DNA of 35,673 bases from Bacteroidaceae bacterium. GTDB taxonomy: Bacteria > Bacteroidota > Bacteroidia > Bacteroidales > Bacteroidaceae. Made by a program: the position numbers and the translations under genes. Location of the stretch: contig JAFSSN010000186.1 in NCBI GenBank assembly GCA_017450985.1, forward strand, positions 1-35,673. The letters run 5' to 3'. The notes under the pieces were generated by a model. That model had not been told where the DNA came from, ran no database searches, and saw only the letters and a program-made list of their open reading frames with translations. Below, in pieces: positions 15,685 to 23,760 of this stretch. Each line of letters opens with the position of its first letter. Within the stretch, counting starts at the first letter, position 1.

Positions 15685-17784
15685 ATGAAGAAAAGTATAC
15701 TAAGCATAATGATGCTCCTCGGCGCACTCGCCGGCAGCACAGAGGCAAAGGCCGAGGTGGGCGACACTCTATGGCTCGACTATAGCGACCGCTTTGTCGA
15801 GGACCAATACTACGCTCTCAGCGAACTCGACTCCATAGCCTTCCGCAAGTCCAACATGAAGACGTTCCGCAAGTCGGGCATCAACGCCTTCAAGAGCTAC
15901 ATGGACGGCTCGCTCGGCATCTACACCTTCGAGAAGCCTGACCGCTTCATCGTAAAGCCAAACACGTACAGCAGCAACGACTACTCCAAGGAGACTTCTA
16001 AGTTCTGCATCCAGCGTTCAGCAGAGTCAGAGCACTTCATCATCTTCTGGGAAAAGGGCCTCAACCCTAACGCTGCCGGCAACATAAGCCTCGGCGGCTT
16101 CTCCGTCAACGTGAAGACACTGCTCAAGGACGCAGAGAAGATATGGAAATGCTACGTCGAGGAACTCGGCTTCCTCACACCAGGCAACTCCACTACCGAC
16201 AAGGCAAAGATAGAGATGTACATCGTAAACCAAACCGACTGGCGCGCCGACGGTAGCGGTACGTCGGGTACCATCTACACCTACAACGGTACGACGAAGT
16301 CATCAAAGTCATATCAGGTCGGCATGTTCCACTGCAACCCTTGGGCTGCAACAGGGCGCAACGGCCACACCGTGGCACACGAGATTGGACACACCTTCCA
16401 GTATCTCGTAAGCGCAGACCTCGGCAGCACGCACGGTCTCAACTACGTGCTCGGCGAGAACTCAAAGGGCAACGAATGGTGGGAAGACTGTGCCAACTGG
16501 CAGGCCTACAAGGTCTATCCTTCATACCAGTACTCCGACGGAGAGTACTACGAGGGATTCCTCACACGCCACCACATGAACATACACCACGAGGACATAC
16601 GCTACTTCAACTGCTTCTATCAGGACTGGTGGTGCCAGCAGCACGGCATGAACACCGTGGGACGAGTATGGCGCGAGGCAAAGCGTCCTGAGGACCCTTC
16701 ACAGGCATACATGCGCATCTTCGGCCTCGACACCGACGGATATGCCAAGGAGATGTACGACGCATTCTCACACCTCGTCACAATAGACATCGACAGGGTG
16801 CGCGACTACGGAAAGGCTAAGATTGGACAGGAGCCGCAGCGTCTCAAGGAAGCCTCTGCCGACTTCCTCGCAAAATACCTCGACAACGACAACTCATGGT
16901 GGGTAGTCGATGCCGACTACTGTCCGCAGAACTACGGCTACAACGCCAACCCGCTCAAGGTTCCGGCAGCAGGAACTGTAGTCAAGGCAACATTCCGCGG
17001 ACTTGCAGGAAGTGACGGCTACCGCAAGGTTAAGACTGAGTATGCCGGCTGGCGCTACGGCTTCGTGGCATACTGCGCAGACGGCACACGCGTATATTCC
17101 GACATGCAGTCAGACAAGAACGGCGAAGCAACCATCACCGTACCAGATAACTGCCAGAACCTTTGGTTTGTTGTCATGGGTGCACCTACGACCTACTGGG
17201 CACACTCATGGAACGACGACGTGAGCGACGACGAGCAGTGGCCATACGCCGTCAAGTTTGAGGGAACAGACGCCTACGGAGCATCAAAGAACCACGGCGA
17301 GTATCCTGACGACTACGTGCGCCGCGACACCACGGTTGTCATCAATGCCAAGCTCTCATACAGCGGCAGCTCATACAGCAGCGTGCTCGTACAGTACGAC
17401 ATGGACGCAGTGTCAGAAGCCCTCGGAGTGTCAACAGCTACGATGAAGGCTGTCAAGGTGGGAAAGAAAAACGAAAAGAACTACCTGCGTTTTGCCGGCC
17501 TCAACGCCAACGGCGTCACAGAAACCAACAACAACACTACCACCACATCGTCAAGCACCGTATTGGGCCACTGGTTCACAACCACTGGAAACGTCACGAC
17601 CTATGGCAACACATCTGCCATATTTGCCGAGATGACTCCTAACAACTTTGAATGTAAAGTGGGGCAATATCCAGGAAAATTACAAAAAAACAAGACATAT
17701 ATCATACGCCAAGCATTTATTTATACCGACGCTAACGGTACTGAATATAAGGCTATTATGGAAGTACACCTTAATGTGATATAA
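15685..17784 (+). CDS. Secreted zinc metalloprotease-like protein with C-terminal DUF4859-like domain
   Basis: 699 residues. A signal peptide (MKKSILSIMMLLGALAGST) ends near AKA. The central region has a zinc-binding HEIGH motif (His232, Glu233, His236 in TVAHEIGHTFQY) and, about 30 residues on, NEWWEDCANW (Glu264 or Glu267 as candidate third ligand), an arrangement seen in DUF6055-type putative metallopeptidases of Bacteroidota. Several Trp/Tyr-rich beta segments follow (NLWFVVMGAPTTYWAHSW). The C-terminal ~150 residues (VLVQYDMDAVSEALGVSTAT, LGHWFTTTGNVTTYGN, YIIRQAFIY) resemble DUF4859. It has no obvious sorting tail, so its final location is uncertain. It follows the two small genes closely. 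Substrate unknown; glycoprotein or mucin breakdown is only a guess. Confidence 0.72.
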   Translation: MKKSILSIMMLLGALAGSTEAKAEVGDTLWLDYSDRFVEDQYYALSELDSIAFRKSNMKTFRKSGINAFKSYMDGSLGIYTFEKPDRFIVKPNTYSSNDYSKETSKFCIQRSAESEHFIIFWEKGLNPNAAGNISLGGFSVNVKTLLKDAEKIWKCYVEELGFLTPGNSTTDKAKIEMYIVNQTDWRADGSGTSGTIYTYNGTTKSSKSYQVGMFHCNPWAATGRNGHTVAHEIGHTFQYLVSADLGSTHGLNYVLGENSKGNEWWEDCANWQAYKVYPSYQYSDGEYYEGFLTRHHMNIHHEDIRYFNCFYQDWWCQQHGMNTVGRVWREAKRPEDPSQAYMRIFGLDTDGYAKEMYDAFSHLVTIDIDRVRDYGKAKIGQEPQRLKEASADFLAKYLDNDNSWWVVDADYCPQNYGYNANPLKVPAAGTVVKATFRGLAGSDGYRKVKTEYAGWRYGFVAYCADGTRVYSDMQSDKNGEATITVPDNCQNLWFVVMGAPTTYWAHSWNDDVSDDEQWPYAVKFEGTDAYGASKNHGEYPDDYVRRDTTVVINAKLSYSGSSYSSVLVQYDMDAVSEALGVSTATMKAVKVGKKNEKNYLRFAGLNANGVTETNNNTTTTSSSTVLGHWFTTTGNVTTYGNTSAIFAEMTPNNFECKVGQYPGKLQKNKTYIIRQAFIYTDANGTEYKAIMEVHLNVI

Positions 17785-17997
17785 AAATTTACAAAAAAAA
17801 GTAATATTTTTTTCAAAATCCATTAAACCTTTCATAGCGTATATAGTCATACCAATGCAAGCGCAAGAAAAAAGGTTGTTTCAACCAAGCGTTGATGAGC
17901 ACAGCCAAGGCGACTTGCAACCGAAACAAGAAGGGACAATGCAAATAATATGAATAGGTAAAGATTAAATGCGATGATTAACTATTAGAGTTAATAG

Positions 17998-18034
17998 AAA
18001 CAGGGGACGTTGCGAAACGACCCCTGTTTTTTTT
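17998..18034 (+). terminator. Intrinsic terminator after the metalloprotease operon
   Basis: AAACAGGGG (17998-18006) pairs with CCCCTGTTT (18021-18029); inside it CGTT and AACG close a GCGA tetraloop of the stable GNRA type. Eight T follow. 17785-17997, between the stop codon and this hairpin, holds no gene. Confidence 0.88.
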
Positions 18035-18060
18035 GCGCCATAAAGCCATATCGACCGCAG

Positions 18061-18310
18061 AAAGACTTCGCAAGGAATTAAGGCGAAGCCAGACGAAAGA
18101 ATAAAAGAAGCCAAGAGTAAGTACTAAAGAAAACGGGCATAAGTACAAATGAAGCCGAGCAGAATCACAATAGAATACTGACGAAGGCACTGAAGATAAC
18201 AAGCAAAAACAAAATACATGTCGAGCATAAGCACGAAAGAATACTGACGAAGGCACGAAAGCAAACAAGCAAAAGCGCAATACAAGCCAGGCATAAGCAC
18301 GAAAAAAGAG
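18061..18310. repeat. Degenerate tandem repeat with 66-bp period and 11-bp substructure
   Basis: GAATACTGACGAAGGCA occurs at 18173 and 18239 (66 bp apart). GCATAAG(C/T)AC occurs at 18137, 18225 and 18291 (88 and 66 bp apart). All shifts are multiples of 11, and the region can be cut into purine-rich 11-mers of the type AAGCACGAAAG. A minus-strand frame across it (18124-18345) gives a repeating hydrophobic 22-residue pattern, a consequence of 66 being divisible by 3. 18311-18432 holds nothing recognisable. Confidence 0.7.
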
Positions 18311-18432
18311 TCAAGAATCAAGGTCGGTGACAGCGGCAGCCGCATGTCAAGAAACGAGCCTTAATCCTCAACTCAAAAATCAACTACAATTAAAAAATAA
18401 GTAAAAGTCAAGAATCAATCATATTTTGTCAA

Positions 18433-20370
18433 TTAGAAAACGACCTTCTTAGTCCTTCCGTCCTTCATCTTCACCACGTTCACGCCCTTCACAGGAGCAG
18501 CGAGACGGGCACCAGAGAGAGAATAGAAAGCCTCAACGCCCTCGGCATCAGAAACAGCCTCGATGGCATTCACCGTGCCACCCTTTGTGCTGTGCTTGTA
18601 TATTCCCACAACCTTAGCCTCCAACGGAGCAGTATAGCCGCCGAAGAACGTCATCATGCAAATCTGAGGAAGAATGCCTGTGTCCTTCATGCCGTCCTCA
18701 AGGTCGAACTTATACTCAGTCGAACCCTCTGGCACGTCGCGGAGAGTCTGGTCAGACCAGAAAGCAAGATGCCATCCTGCAGCCACAGGCTCGGCAAACT
18801 TAATCAGCACATAGTCGCAGTCAGTAACGTCGATGTTCATCATCTTGATGGCAATCTGCAAGTCACTCGTAGCCGTGTATGTAGTGTAGCCGTCGCCAGC
18901 CTCAACAGAAGTACGCGCAAAATTATCATACTCCTTACCCTGCGACTGCGGAATCTCAATCAGCGTACCAGTCTCCTCGACATTACCCTGGTTCTCGGCA
19001 GGAAGCTCAGCATCCGCACTCACCTTCACGCCGTCCTTCAGCGTAGTGATGCGCAAGGCAGTCATCTTGTCGTTAGCATCCTCCTTCACGATAGTAATCT
19101 TATACTCGCCATACTCAGCCACAGAGAAATTAGCATAACCAGTCTCGCCCACCTTAGTCACCTTAGTGAACTCAGCAGGATAAGAAGCATCCTCATCGCC
19201 GTAAGGAATGTCAGAGCCGGTCACGTTCGTGTTGTCATCATTGTCGCCGTAAGCCAAACCAGCACCCTTAATCTTCTTGGCACCAGTCAGACGCTCCAGC
19301 TGCACGTACACATTGTGTCCCTCAGTACCCTCGGCAGCAAACTCAAGAGTGTAGTTGCCCTTTGCAAACTGAATAGACGGACACACATTGTTGTCGGCAT
19401 TGTTAGGCTTCACCACAGAGCCGTAAGAGAAACGAGTCTTGTCGCTGCTCACCGTCCAGTGATGCTTGGCAGGATCGAAGCCCTCGGCGTCGATGTTCAG
19501 CTGCCAGCGCAGTGACTCGTCAGGATTGTACACACCGCTCTCGGTAATAGTATTATAGTTGTTGAAGAAACGCCACATAGTAAGAGCCGAATTAGAGTCG
19601 GCTGTGTTGCTCGTAAAGTCAACGTGACCCATGCCGTCAACCTCATAGAACACATACGGAGTACCGCCGTCCAGAGCCTTGTAAGTGCTGCGAGTGAAGC
19701 TGCCAACAGTATTGTTCACTACAGGCACAGGATTGGCACCGTTGCGTGCCACCATGTTGTCGCGGATGATAGGAGTGCAAGAGTACTTCACGAAGTCGTC
19801 GTTCTTGCCGTGGATATGGAGGAAAGGCGCAGCCTTGGCACCAGAAGTGCGGAGGTGGAACTCGTTCAATGGGAAACCGCTGATAGAAGCATAGGCACTG
19901 AACATCTTTCCGTCCGTAGCATTAGCCACGGCATAAGTCATCATACCGCCGTTTGAGAATCCGCAGCAGAACACGCGGGACTCGTCAATAGAATAAGTAG
20001 CCTTAACCTCGTCGATGATGCTCTGGAAAAACTCCACGTCCTCGTTATACTCGCCGTTGGCATTCCATCCAGCCACCGAGCCGCCGAAGATAGGGAAATA
20101 CTGGTCGCGTCCCTGAGGATACACCACGATACAGCCCTTAGCATCGGCTATGTTAGTCTTGAAAGGAGAATAGTCCGTATCGTGACCGCTTGCACCGTGG
20201 AGCGACACCACAAGGGCAGGCTTGTCCTCAAGCTTGTTAGGGACATAGAGAATATACTTACGTTTCACACCATTCACCGTAATGGTCTTTTCGGTATTAA
20301 CCTTTGTTGCATACACAGAGCCGGCCTCCAATGCCGCCATACACAACAAGGCCAAAAATTTGCTATTCAT
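18433..20370 (-). CDS. Secreted carbohydrate-esterase family 1-like (LpqC/feruloyl-esterase-like) protein
   Basis: 645 residues. A signal peptide (MNSKFLALLCMAALEAGSVY) is followed by an alpha/beta-hydrolase domain to about residue 275: LVVSLHGASGH (oxyanion region), nucleophile Ser139 in CGFSNGGMM, acid Asp191 or Asp192 in HIHGKNDDFV, and His249 in GMGHVDF. This is the pattern of CE1 acetyl-xylan/feruloyl esterases and LpqC-like PHB-depolymerase relatives. The middle and C-terminal parts are beta-rich and probably bind carbohydrate. The last ~35 residues (EAFYSLSGARL, VNVVKMKDGRTKKVVF) are a Prevotella-type sorting tail, indicating T9SS export. Likely role: removing ester groups from plant cell-wall polysaccharide. 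Monocistronic; a -7 box lies at 20405-20412. Confidence 0.85.
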   Translation of the reverse strand: MNSKFLALLCMAALEAGSVYATKVNTEKTITVNGVKRKYILYVPNKLEDKPALVVSLHGASGHDTDYSPFKTNIADAKGCIVVYPQGRDQYFPIFGGSVAGWNANGEYNEDVEFFQSIIDEVKATYSIDESRVFCCGFSNGGMMTYAVANATDGKMFSAYASISGFPLNEFHLRTSGAKAAPFLHIHGKNDDFVKYSCTPIIRDNMVARNGANPVPVVNNTVGSFTRSTYKALDGGTPYVFYEVDGMGHVDFTSNTADSNSALTMWRFFNNYNTITESGVYNPDESLRWQLNIDAEGFDPAKHHWTVSSDKTRFSYGSVVKPNNADNNVCPSIQFAKGNYTLEFAAEGTEGHNVYVQLERLTGAKKIKGAGLAYGDNDDNTNVTGSDIPYGDEDASYPAEFTKVTKVGETGYANFSVAEYGEYKITIVKEDANDKMTALRITTLKDGVKVSADAELPAENQGNVEETGTLIEIPQSQGKEYDNFARTSVEAGDGYTTYTATSDLQIAIKMMNIDVTDCDYVLIKFAEPVAAGWHLAFWSDQTLRDVPEGSTEYKFDLEDGMKDTGILPQICMMTFFGGYTAPLEAKVVGIYKHSTKGGTVNAIEAVSDAEGVEAFYSLSGARLAAPVKGVNVVKMKDGRTKKVVF

Positions 20371-20404
20371 AAATGTTCAAATATTTTTATTGTTTTTTTC
20401 AATG

Positions 20405-20412
20405 CAAAAGTA
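20405..20412 (-). promoter_or_regulatory. -7 box of the esterase gene
   Basis: Minus-strand TACTTTTG followed by CA, 34 nt before the ATG. No clear -33 box. Upstream, 20443-20468 holds an interrupted inverted repeat (GATACA ... TGTATC) that shares a 15-base word with the beta-barrel gene promoter region. Confidence 0.45.
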
Positions 20413-20608
20413 CGCTTTCCTCGCCGTCTCCCTCTTCGCCGATGATACAAAAAGTGTCGTTTATGTATCAAATGCCCCAAACAGCCATAAAATCAATTCG
20501 TCCTCACGCCTTCCCTCCTCCCTCTTCCATGCCCCATTCCGCCCGTCATCCGCGCTTTTGCCTTCACCTTTTCTTCCTTGAATTACAGTCACTTAATCAT
20601 ATCATCCC

Positions 20609-20741
20609 CGTATCTGCTACGTGTTTTCTACGTATTTTCTACGACTTTTCTACGCATTTCTACGGATAAAACCCGGAGAAAATACGTAGAAAACCCGATG
20701 AAAATACGGAGGACATACGTAGAAATAGCGAAGGAAGAACG
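20609..20741. repeat. 11-bp-phased inverted element 2
   Basis: CpG steps at 20609, 20620, 20631, 20642, 20653, then 20663, 20674, 20685, 20696, 20707, 20718, 20729 and 20740: every 11 bp with one 10-bp step. Left units read TTTTCTACGNA and right units ATACGTAGAAA, its inverse. Sequence and layout match the element at 8947 and the one at 34942. It lies between two divergent promoters (esterase and small peptide). The rest of 20413-20996 has no gene, only pyrimidine-rich sequence (20510-20575) and the promoter at 20956. Confidence 0.88.
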
Positions 20742-20955
20742 AAGAGGACATGCAGAAGGGCATGAGAAAAGCAAGCACACTCTTACCTAACTTTCCACTC
20801 TCCCCGCAACAAAAGACAATCAAACCATGCAATACAGACATCTATTTTCAGTCATTATTACCCACTATTCGCCCCTCATTTCGACCATATAGCAGAATGG
20901 TTGACGAAGGAAGCATTTTTTCTTCATAATATATTCATCATTAACTAATTTTACA

Positions 20956-20963
20956 TATCTTTG
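20956..20963 (+). promoter_or_regulatory. -7 box of the small peptide gene
   Basis: TATCTTTG followed by CC, 33 nt before ATG 20997. No obvious -33 box. It overlaps the upstream in-frame ATG at 20961, which therefore cannot be the start. Confidence 0.5.
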
Positions 20964-20996
20964 CCACCGCATATTCAACTAACAAACAATGAGATT

Positions 20997-21173
20997 ATGA
21001 AGACAAGACTGTACAATGCACCAGAGGCAAAGGTGCAGAAAAAAGGATTGCGCGCTAACATTCTTGCCGGCAGCAATGATGTTAGCAGCGGAGAGACATC
21101 CGGCAAGGACTTTGATATCGACGATGGCAACGGCGCACATGAGCGTAAGACTGTTGACATAAGTACCTTGTAG
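20997..21173 (+). CDS. 58-residue peptide of unknown function
   Basis: Starts MKTRLYNAPEAKVQKKGLRA and continues NILAGSNDVSSGETSGKDFD; the end (HERKTVDISTL) is charged and polar. No hydrophobic helix and no classical signal peptide. The opening pattern (Lys-rich start, Y-x-x-P-E-x-x-V, then N-I-L-x-G-S) recalls a group of short peptides often annotated as hypothetical in Bacteroidales. The N-terminal leader ending in a Gly-Ser followed by an acidic Ser/Gly/Asp tail would also suit a precursor peptide, but no maturation enzyme or peptidase-transporter is nearby, so this is only a possibility. It has its own promoter box and stands alone. The -7 box upstream raises confidence that it is real. 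Confidence 0.55.
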   Translation: MKTRLYNAPEAKVQKKGLRANILAGSNDVSSGETSGKDFDIDDGNGAHERKTVDISTL

Positions 21174-21220
21174 TCTCCACTCCCGACCAGCACATTTTCC
21201 ATAACATTTACATACACTGC

Positions 21221-21502
21221 TTTCGCAAGAATCGCTAACGCTTTACTTGCTTGGAGCAAAAAGGAGTTAAACGAAGTTTATTTCGCTACGTTCAATGGAG
21301 TAAACTGACGAATGATGTGAATTGATAATTGACAATAGACAATTGATAATTGATTAACAAAGTAACTTTCATTCTTCACTTTTCACTCTTCACTTAGCCT
21401 CCGGCTACTCTTCACCTCGTATGAAAGAGTATCGTCTTGAGCGAAGCGACAACTCCTCTATTACTCCACGAAGTTTACTCCCGTTAATTACTTGTGAAAC
21501 AT
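21221..21502. repeat. MITE-like dispersed repeat, copy B
   Basis: Shares end blocks with 9181-9383: 21225-21310 and 21421-21500 (TCGCTAACGCTTTACTTGC, GAAAGAGTATCGTC, TGAGCGAAGCG, CACGAAGTTTACTC). Between them lies about 110 bp not found in copy A: direct repeats of ATTGATAATTGA followed by a CTTTTCACTCTTCAC-type stretch. Ends are inverted (CTTTCGCAAG at 21220-21229 and CTTGTGAAAC at 21491-21500). No open reading frame of interest. Confidence 0.7.
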
Positions 21503-21510
21503 GAATACAT

Positions 21511-21562
21511 ACACTTCCACTTGCTTTTCCGCACATGCGACAAACAAATGGAAGTGTCTCAT
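21511..21562 (+). terminator. Possible intrinsic terminator
   Basis: ACACTTCCACTTG (21511-21523) pairs with CAAATGGAAGTGT (21545-21557) with one mismatch, and a short T run (CATTTTTG) follows. It could end a transcript from the small peptide gene, 340 nt upstream. The distance and the short T run make this uncertain. Confidence 0.35.
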
Positions 21563-21593
21563 TTTTGTCCCTTCATGACGCAAGCATTCCCCG

Positions 21594-21682
21594 TTTTTAT
21601 GCAATAAATACTTTGTACTGCATAAAAAAGCACGTTTTTTATGCAATACACATTGCGAATTGAAGAAAATATGGTAATATTG
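21594..21682 (+). promoter_or_regulatory. Upstream region of ATPase copy 2: TTTTTATGCAAT boxes and weak promoter
   Basis: Three copies of an A/T-run plus TGCA box: TTTTTATGCAAT (21594-21605), its inverse TGCATAAAAAA (21619-21629) and TTTTTTATGCAAT (21635-21647). A promoter-like pair follows, ATTG (21652-21655), 19 nt, TAATATTG (21675-21682), each with one mismatch to consensus. The start codon is at 21706. The boxes look like operator half-sites. Confidence 0.4.
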
Positions 21683-21705
21683 CATCGAAATAATCATTTA
21701 AAAAG

Positions 21706-22950
21706 ATGAAGACAATCATATTGAATCAACGCAAAGAACGCGACGAACTGATGTCACGCCCTTACCTCACACGGCGCAGCAGTCAGGATGCCGACGTGTT
21801 GCTGGGCAGTCGTCTCATAAAGTTGATAACCGGTCCTCGTCGAGTAGGCAAATCGACGCAGGCTTTGTTGATGTTGCGCGACAAGAACTTTGCATACCTC
21901 AACTTCGACAACCAACCGTTGTTGGATGCGTGGGATGCCAACCTTGTCATGCGCATGCTGGATGATGTCTATCCCGGATATGAATACATACTGCTTGACG
22001 AGGTGCAGAATCTTGACGCGTGGGACATGTGGGTAAGTGAACTTTACCGAATGGGCAAGAACCTTGTCATCACGGGTAGTAATGCAAAAATGCTCAGCAG
22101 CGAGATGGCAACTGTGCTTACAGGCAAGTACCTGCAAGTGGAAATGCTTCCGTTCAGCCTTGAAGAGTTTTTCGACTGGAACAAGTTCGACCTTCATTCC
22201 CTGGAACCAGAGCACATGGCTGATGCCCTCAGTCTTATGGACGACTACATGCGAAACGGAGGCTATCCCGAAGTAGTGATGTCGCGTCAGCTCACACGCA
22301 GCTACCTTGACACGCTGTTCGACTCCATAATATGGAAGGATGTGGCAAAGCGTCACAAGGTGCGCAACATCACCGACCTCAACAGCCTTGCCATGTATCT
22401 TGTCTCCAACTTCTGCAATCCTGTCAGCGCCAACGAACTGACGGAAGAGCTGGGGCTGTCGAGTGTCAATACTACCAAGAAGTACATGGACTACTTGCAC
22501 GAGCCGTACCTCTTCTACTATCTGCCGCGCTACAACAATAAGTTCAAGTTGATGAACAAGGCACCGCGAAAGGTGTATGTGGTTGACAACGGCTTTGTGG
22601 CTTCGAAGGCATTTTCGCTGAGCGACAATCTGGACAGGTTGCTTGAGAATCAGGTGTTCATTGAGCTTTTACGCCGCGGCTACGACACTGAAAAGACCAT
22701 GTTCTACTATCGTTCGCGCAACGACAAGGAGGTGGATTTCGTTCTTCGCCGTGGAACGCACATAGAGCGTCTGGTGCAGGTGTGCTACGACATGAGCAAT
22801 CCCAAGACGGAGAAGCGCGAAGTGGACAGCATCGTGGAATGTTCGAAGGAGCTGAAGTGTGCCAACCTCGTCATAGTCACCAGCAATGACAAACGCACGA
22901 TTGAGAAGGACGGTTGCAGGATTGACGTCATTCCAATCAACGAGTTTTAG
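21706..22950 (+). CDS. AAA-family ATPase with C-terminal DUF4143 domain (copy 2)
   Basis: 414 residues. Walker A GPRRVGKST at 43-51, Walker B YILLDE at 94-99 followed by VQNLDAWD, LVITGSNAKMLSSEMATVLT, PFSLEEFFDW, and NGGYPEVV. A helix-turn-helix-like segment (ELTEELGLSSVNTTKKYMDYL) and the C-terminal KEVDFVLRR complete the AAA_14/DUF4143 layout, shared in order with the protein at 7102-8385. The two proteins are clearly divergent paralogues, not a recent duplication. Biological role is not established for the family. Monocistronic, with a strong bidirectional terminator after it. Confidence 0.88.
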   Translation: MKTIILNQRKERDELMSRPYLTRRSSQDADVLLGSRLIKLITGPRRVGKSTQALLMLRDKNFAYLNFDNQPLLDAWDANLVMRMLDDVYPGYEYILLDEVQNLDAWDMWVSELYRMGKNLVITGSNAKMLSSEMATVLTGKYLQVEMLPFSLEEFFDWNKFDLHSLEPEHMADALSLMDDYMRNGGYPEVVMSRQLTRSYLDTLFDSIIWKDVAKRHKVRNITDLNSLAMYLVSNFCNPVSANELTEELGLSSVNTTKKYMDYLHEPYLFYYLPRYNNKFKLMNKAPRKVYVVDNGFVASKAFSLSDNLDRLLENQVFIELLRRGYDTEKTMFYYRSRNDKEVDFVLRRGTHIERLVQVCYDMSNPKTEKREVDSIVECSKELKCANLVIVTSNDKRTIEKDGCRIDVIPINEF

Positions 22951-22975
22951 TGAGCCAATACAAGTGACGAAACAT

Positions 22976-23027
22976 AAAAATGACGGCCTTATGTCCATGT
23001 GTGACATAAGGTCGTCATTTCCTTTTT
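22976..23027. terminator. Bidirectional terminator between convergent genes
   Basis: 18-bp stem: 22978-22995 (ATGACGGCCTTATGTC core) with 23003-23020, all positions paired if one G-U is allowed, and a 7-nt loop. A run of A precedes it and T-rich sequence (TTTCCTTTTT) follows, so it can serve both the ATPase gene (plus) and the B3/4 gene (minus, stop at 23082). Confidence 0.85.
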
Positions 23028-23081
23028 CTCCAGTCCATTAGGACCTGCATATCTGCATCGCGCCGCAGAAAGGCGGCAGCC

Positions 23082-23750
23082 TTAGAACAGCTTCACTTCG
23101 TGAGCAGTACCGCCGGCATATTTATTGACGAGAGTGACGATGTATTCAGCACAGCGAAGAACGTTGTCGCGGTCGCCGTCGTAGCCGTTGACGATGGCAA
23201 AGAGACGGCGGGTCTGCATCGACATCTTGGTGCGCTCGTTGTCGCTCGTAGGAGTGCCTATGCCGCCCACGGCATCGCGATAGACAGGCAGTCCGGCAAT
23301 GTTAATCATGCCTCGCCCTATGCCCTCGTACGGCTCGCCTTCCTTGCCTATGCCAAGGGTGATGGTGCTGCCGCTAATCTTGTCGCAGTCAAATCCACCT
23401 ATGCTGTAGCCGTAGGCTATGGAAGCAAGGTTGATGAGGTCAACCGCCGTGTCAATCTGATAGAGGTCCTTGCCCTGCAGCACACGGCGCACGAGAGCCT
23501 CGCCGCTCGGACGGTAGCGGCTCGGGTCCTTGCCGCACAGACGGTACACCTGACGCGTGGCAAGGATGCTCTGCATCTGCTTTATGGAGTCGATAGTGTA
23601 CTTTGCCTTGTAGTTGTTGAGGAACGAGTTTATCTCGTCCCACAGTTCGGCGCAGTACTGGCTGTTGGTGAACTCGGCGCTTACTGCCGCTCCCACGAAG
23701 CCGGGGCACACGGCACGTATCTCGTCCGATACGATGACTTCCTTATCCAT
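23082..23750 (-). CDS. B3/4 domain-containing protein
   Basis: 222 residues from ATG 23750; a longer frame to 23777 would overlap the previous gene. The protein shows the B3/B4 fold otherwise found in the beta subunit of phenylalanyl-tRNA synthetase: RYRPSGEALVRRVLQGKDLY, DTAVDLINLASIAYG and GTPTSDNERTKMS are typical of free-standing members. Those are thought to bind or edit mischarged aminoacyl-tRNA or amino acids, but their function is little studied. It is the last gene of the rpoN-to-B3/4 run, 10 nt after the flavin-reductase-like gene. Confidence 0.85.
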   Translation of the reverse strand: MDKEVIVSDEIRAVCPGFVGAAVSAEFTNSQYCAELWDEINSFLNNYKAKYTIDSIKQMQSILATRQVYRLCGKDPSRYRPSGEALVRRVLQGKDLYQIDTAVDLINLASIAYGYSIGGFDCDKISGSTITLGIGKEGEPYEGIGRGMINIAGLPVYRDAVGGIGTPTSDNERTKMSMQTRRLFAIVNGYDGDRDNVLRCAEYIVTLVNKYAGGTAHEVKLF

Positions 23751-23760
23751 AGGCTGCTGT

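Noticed and set aside
17978..18345. Two minus-strand frames with hydrophobic Cys/Phe/Leu-rich repeats
   Set aside because: Their pattern follows from the 66-bp DNA repeat, one crosses the terminator at 17998-18034, and neither resembles a known protein.
20997..21173. Bacteriocin or RiPP precursor
   Set aside because: No maturation enzyme, peptidase-transporter or immunity gene nearby and no typical double-Gly cleavage site; kept only as an unknown peptide.
21488..21697. 69-codon minus-strand frame upstream of ATPase 2
   Set aside because: It crosses a hairpin and the TTTTTATGCAAT boxes, and has no recognisable start or family.
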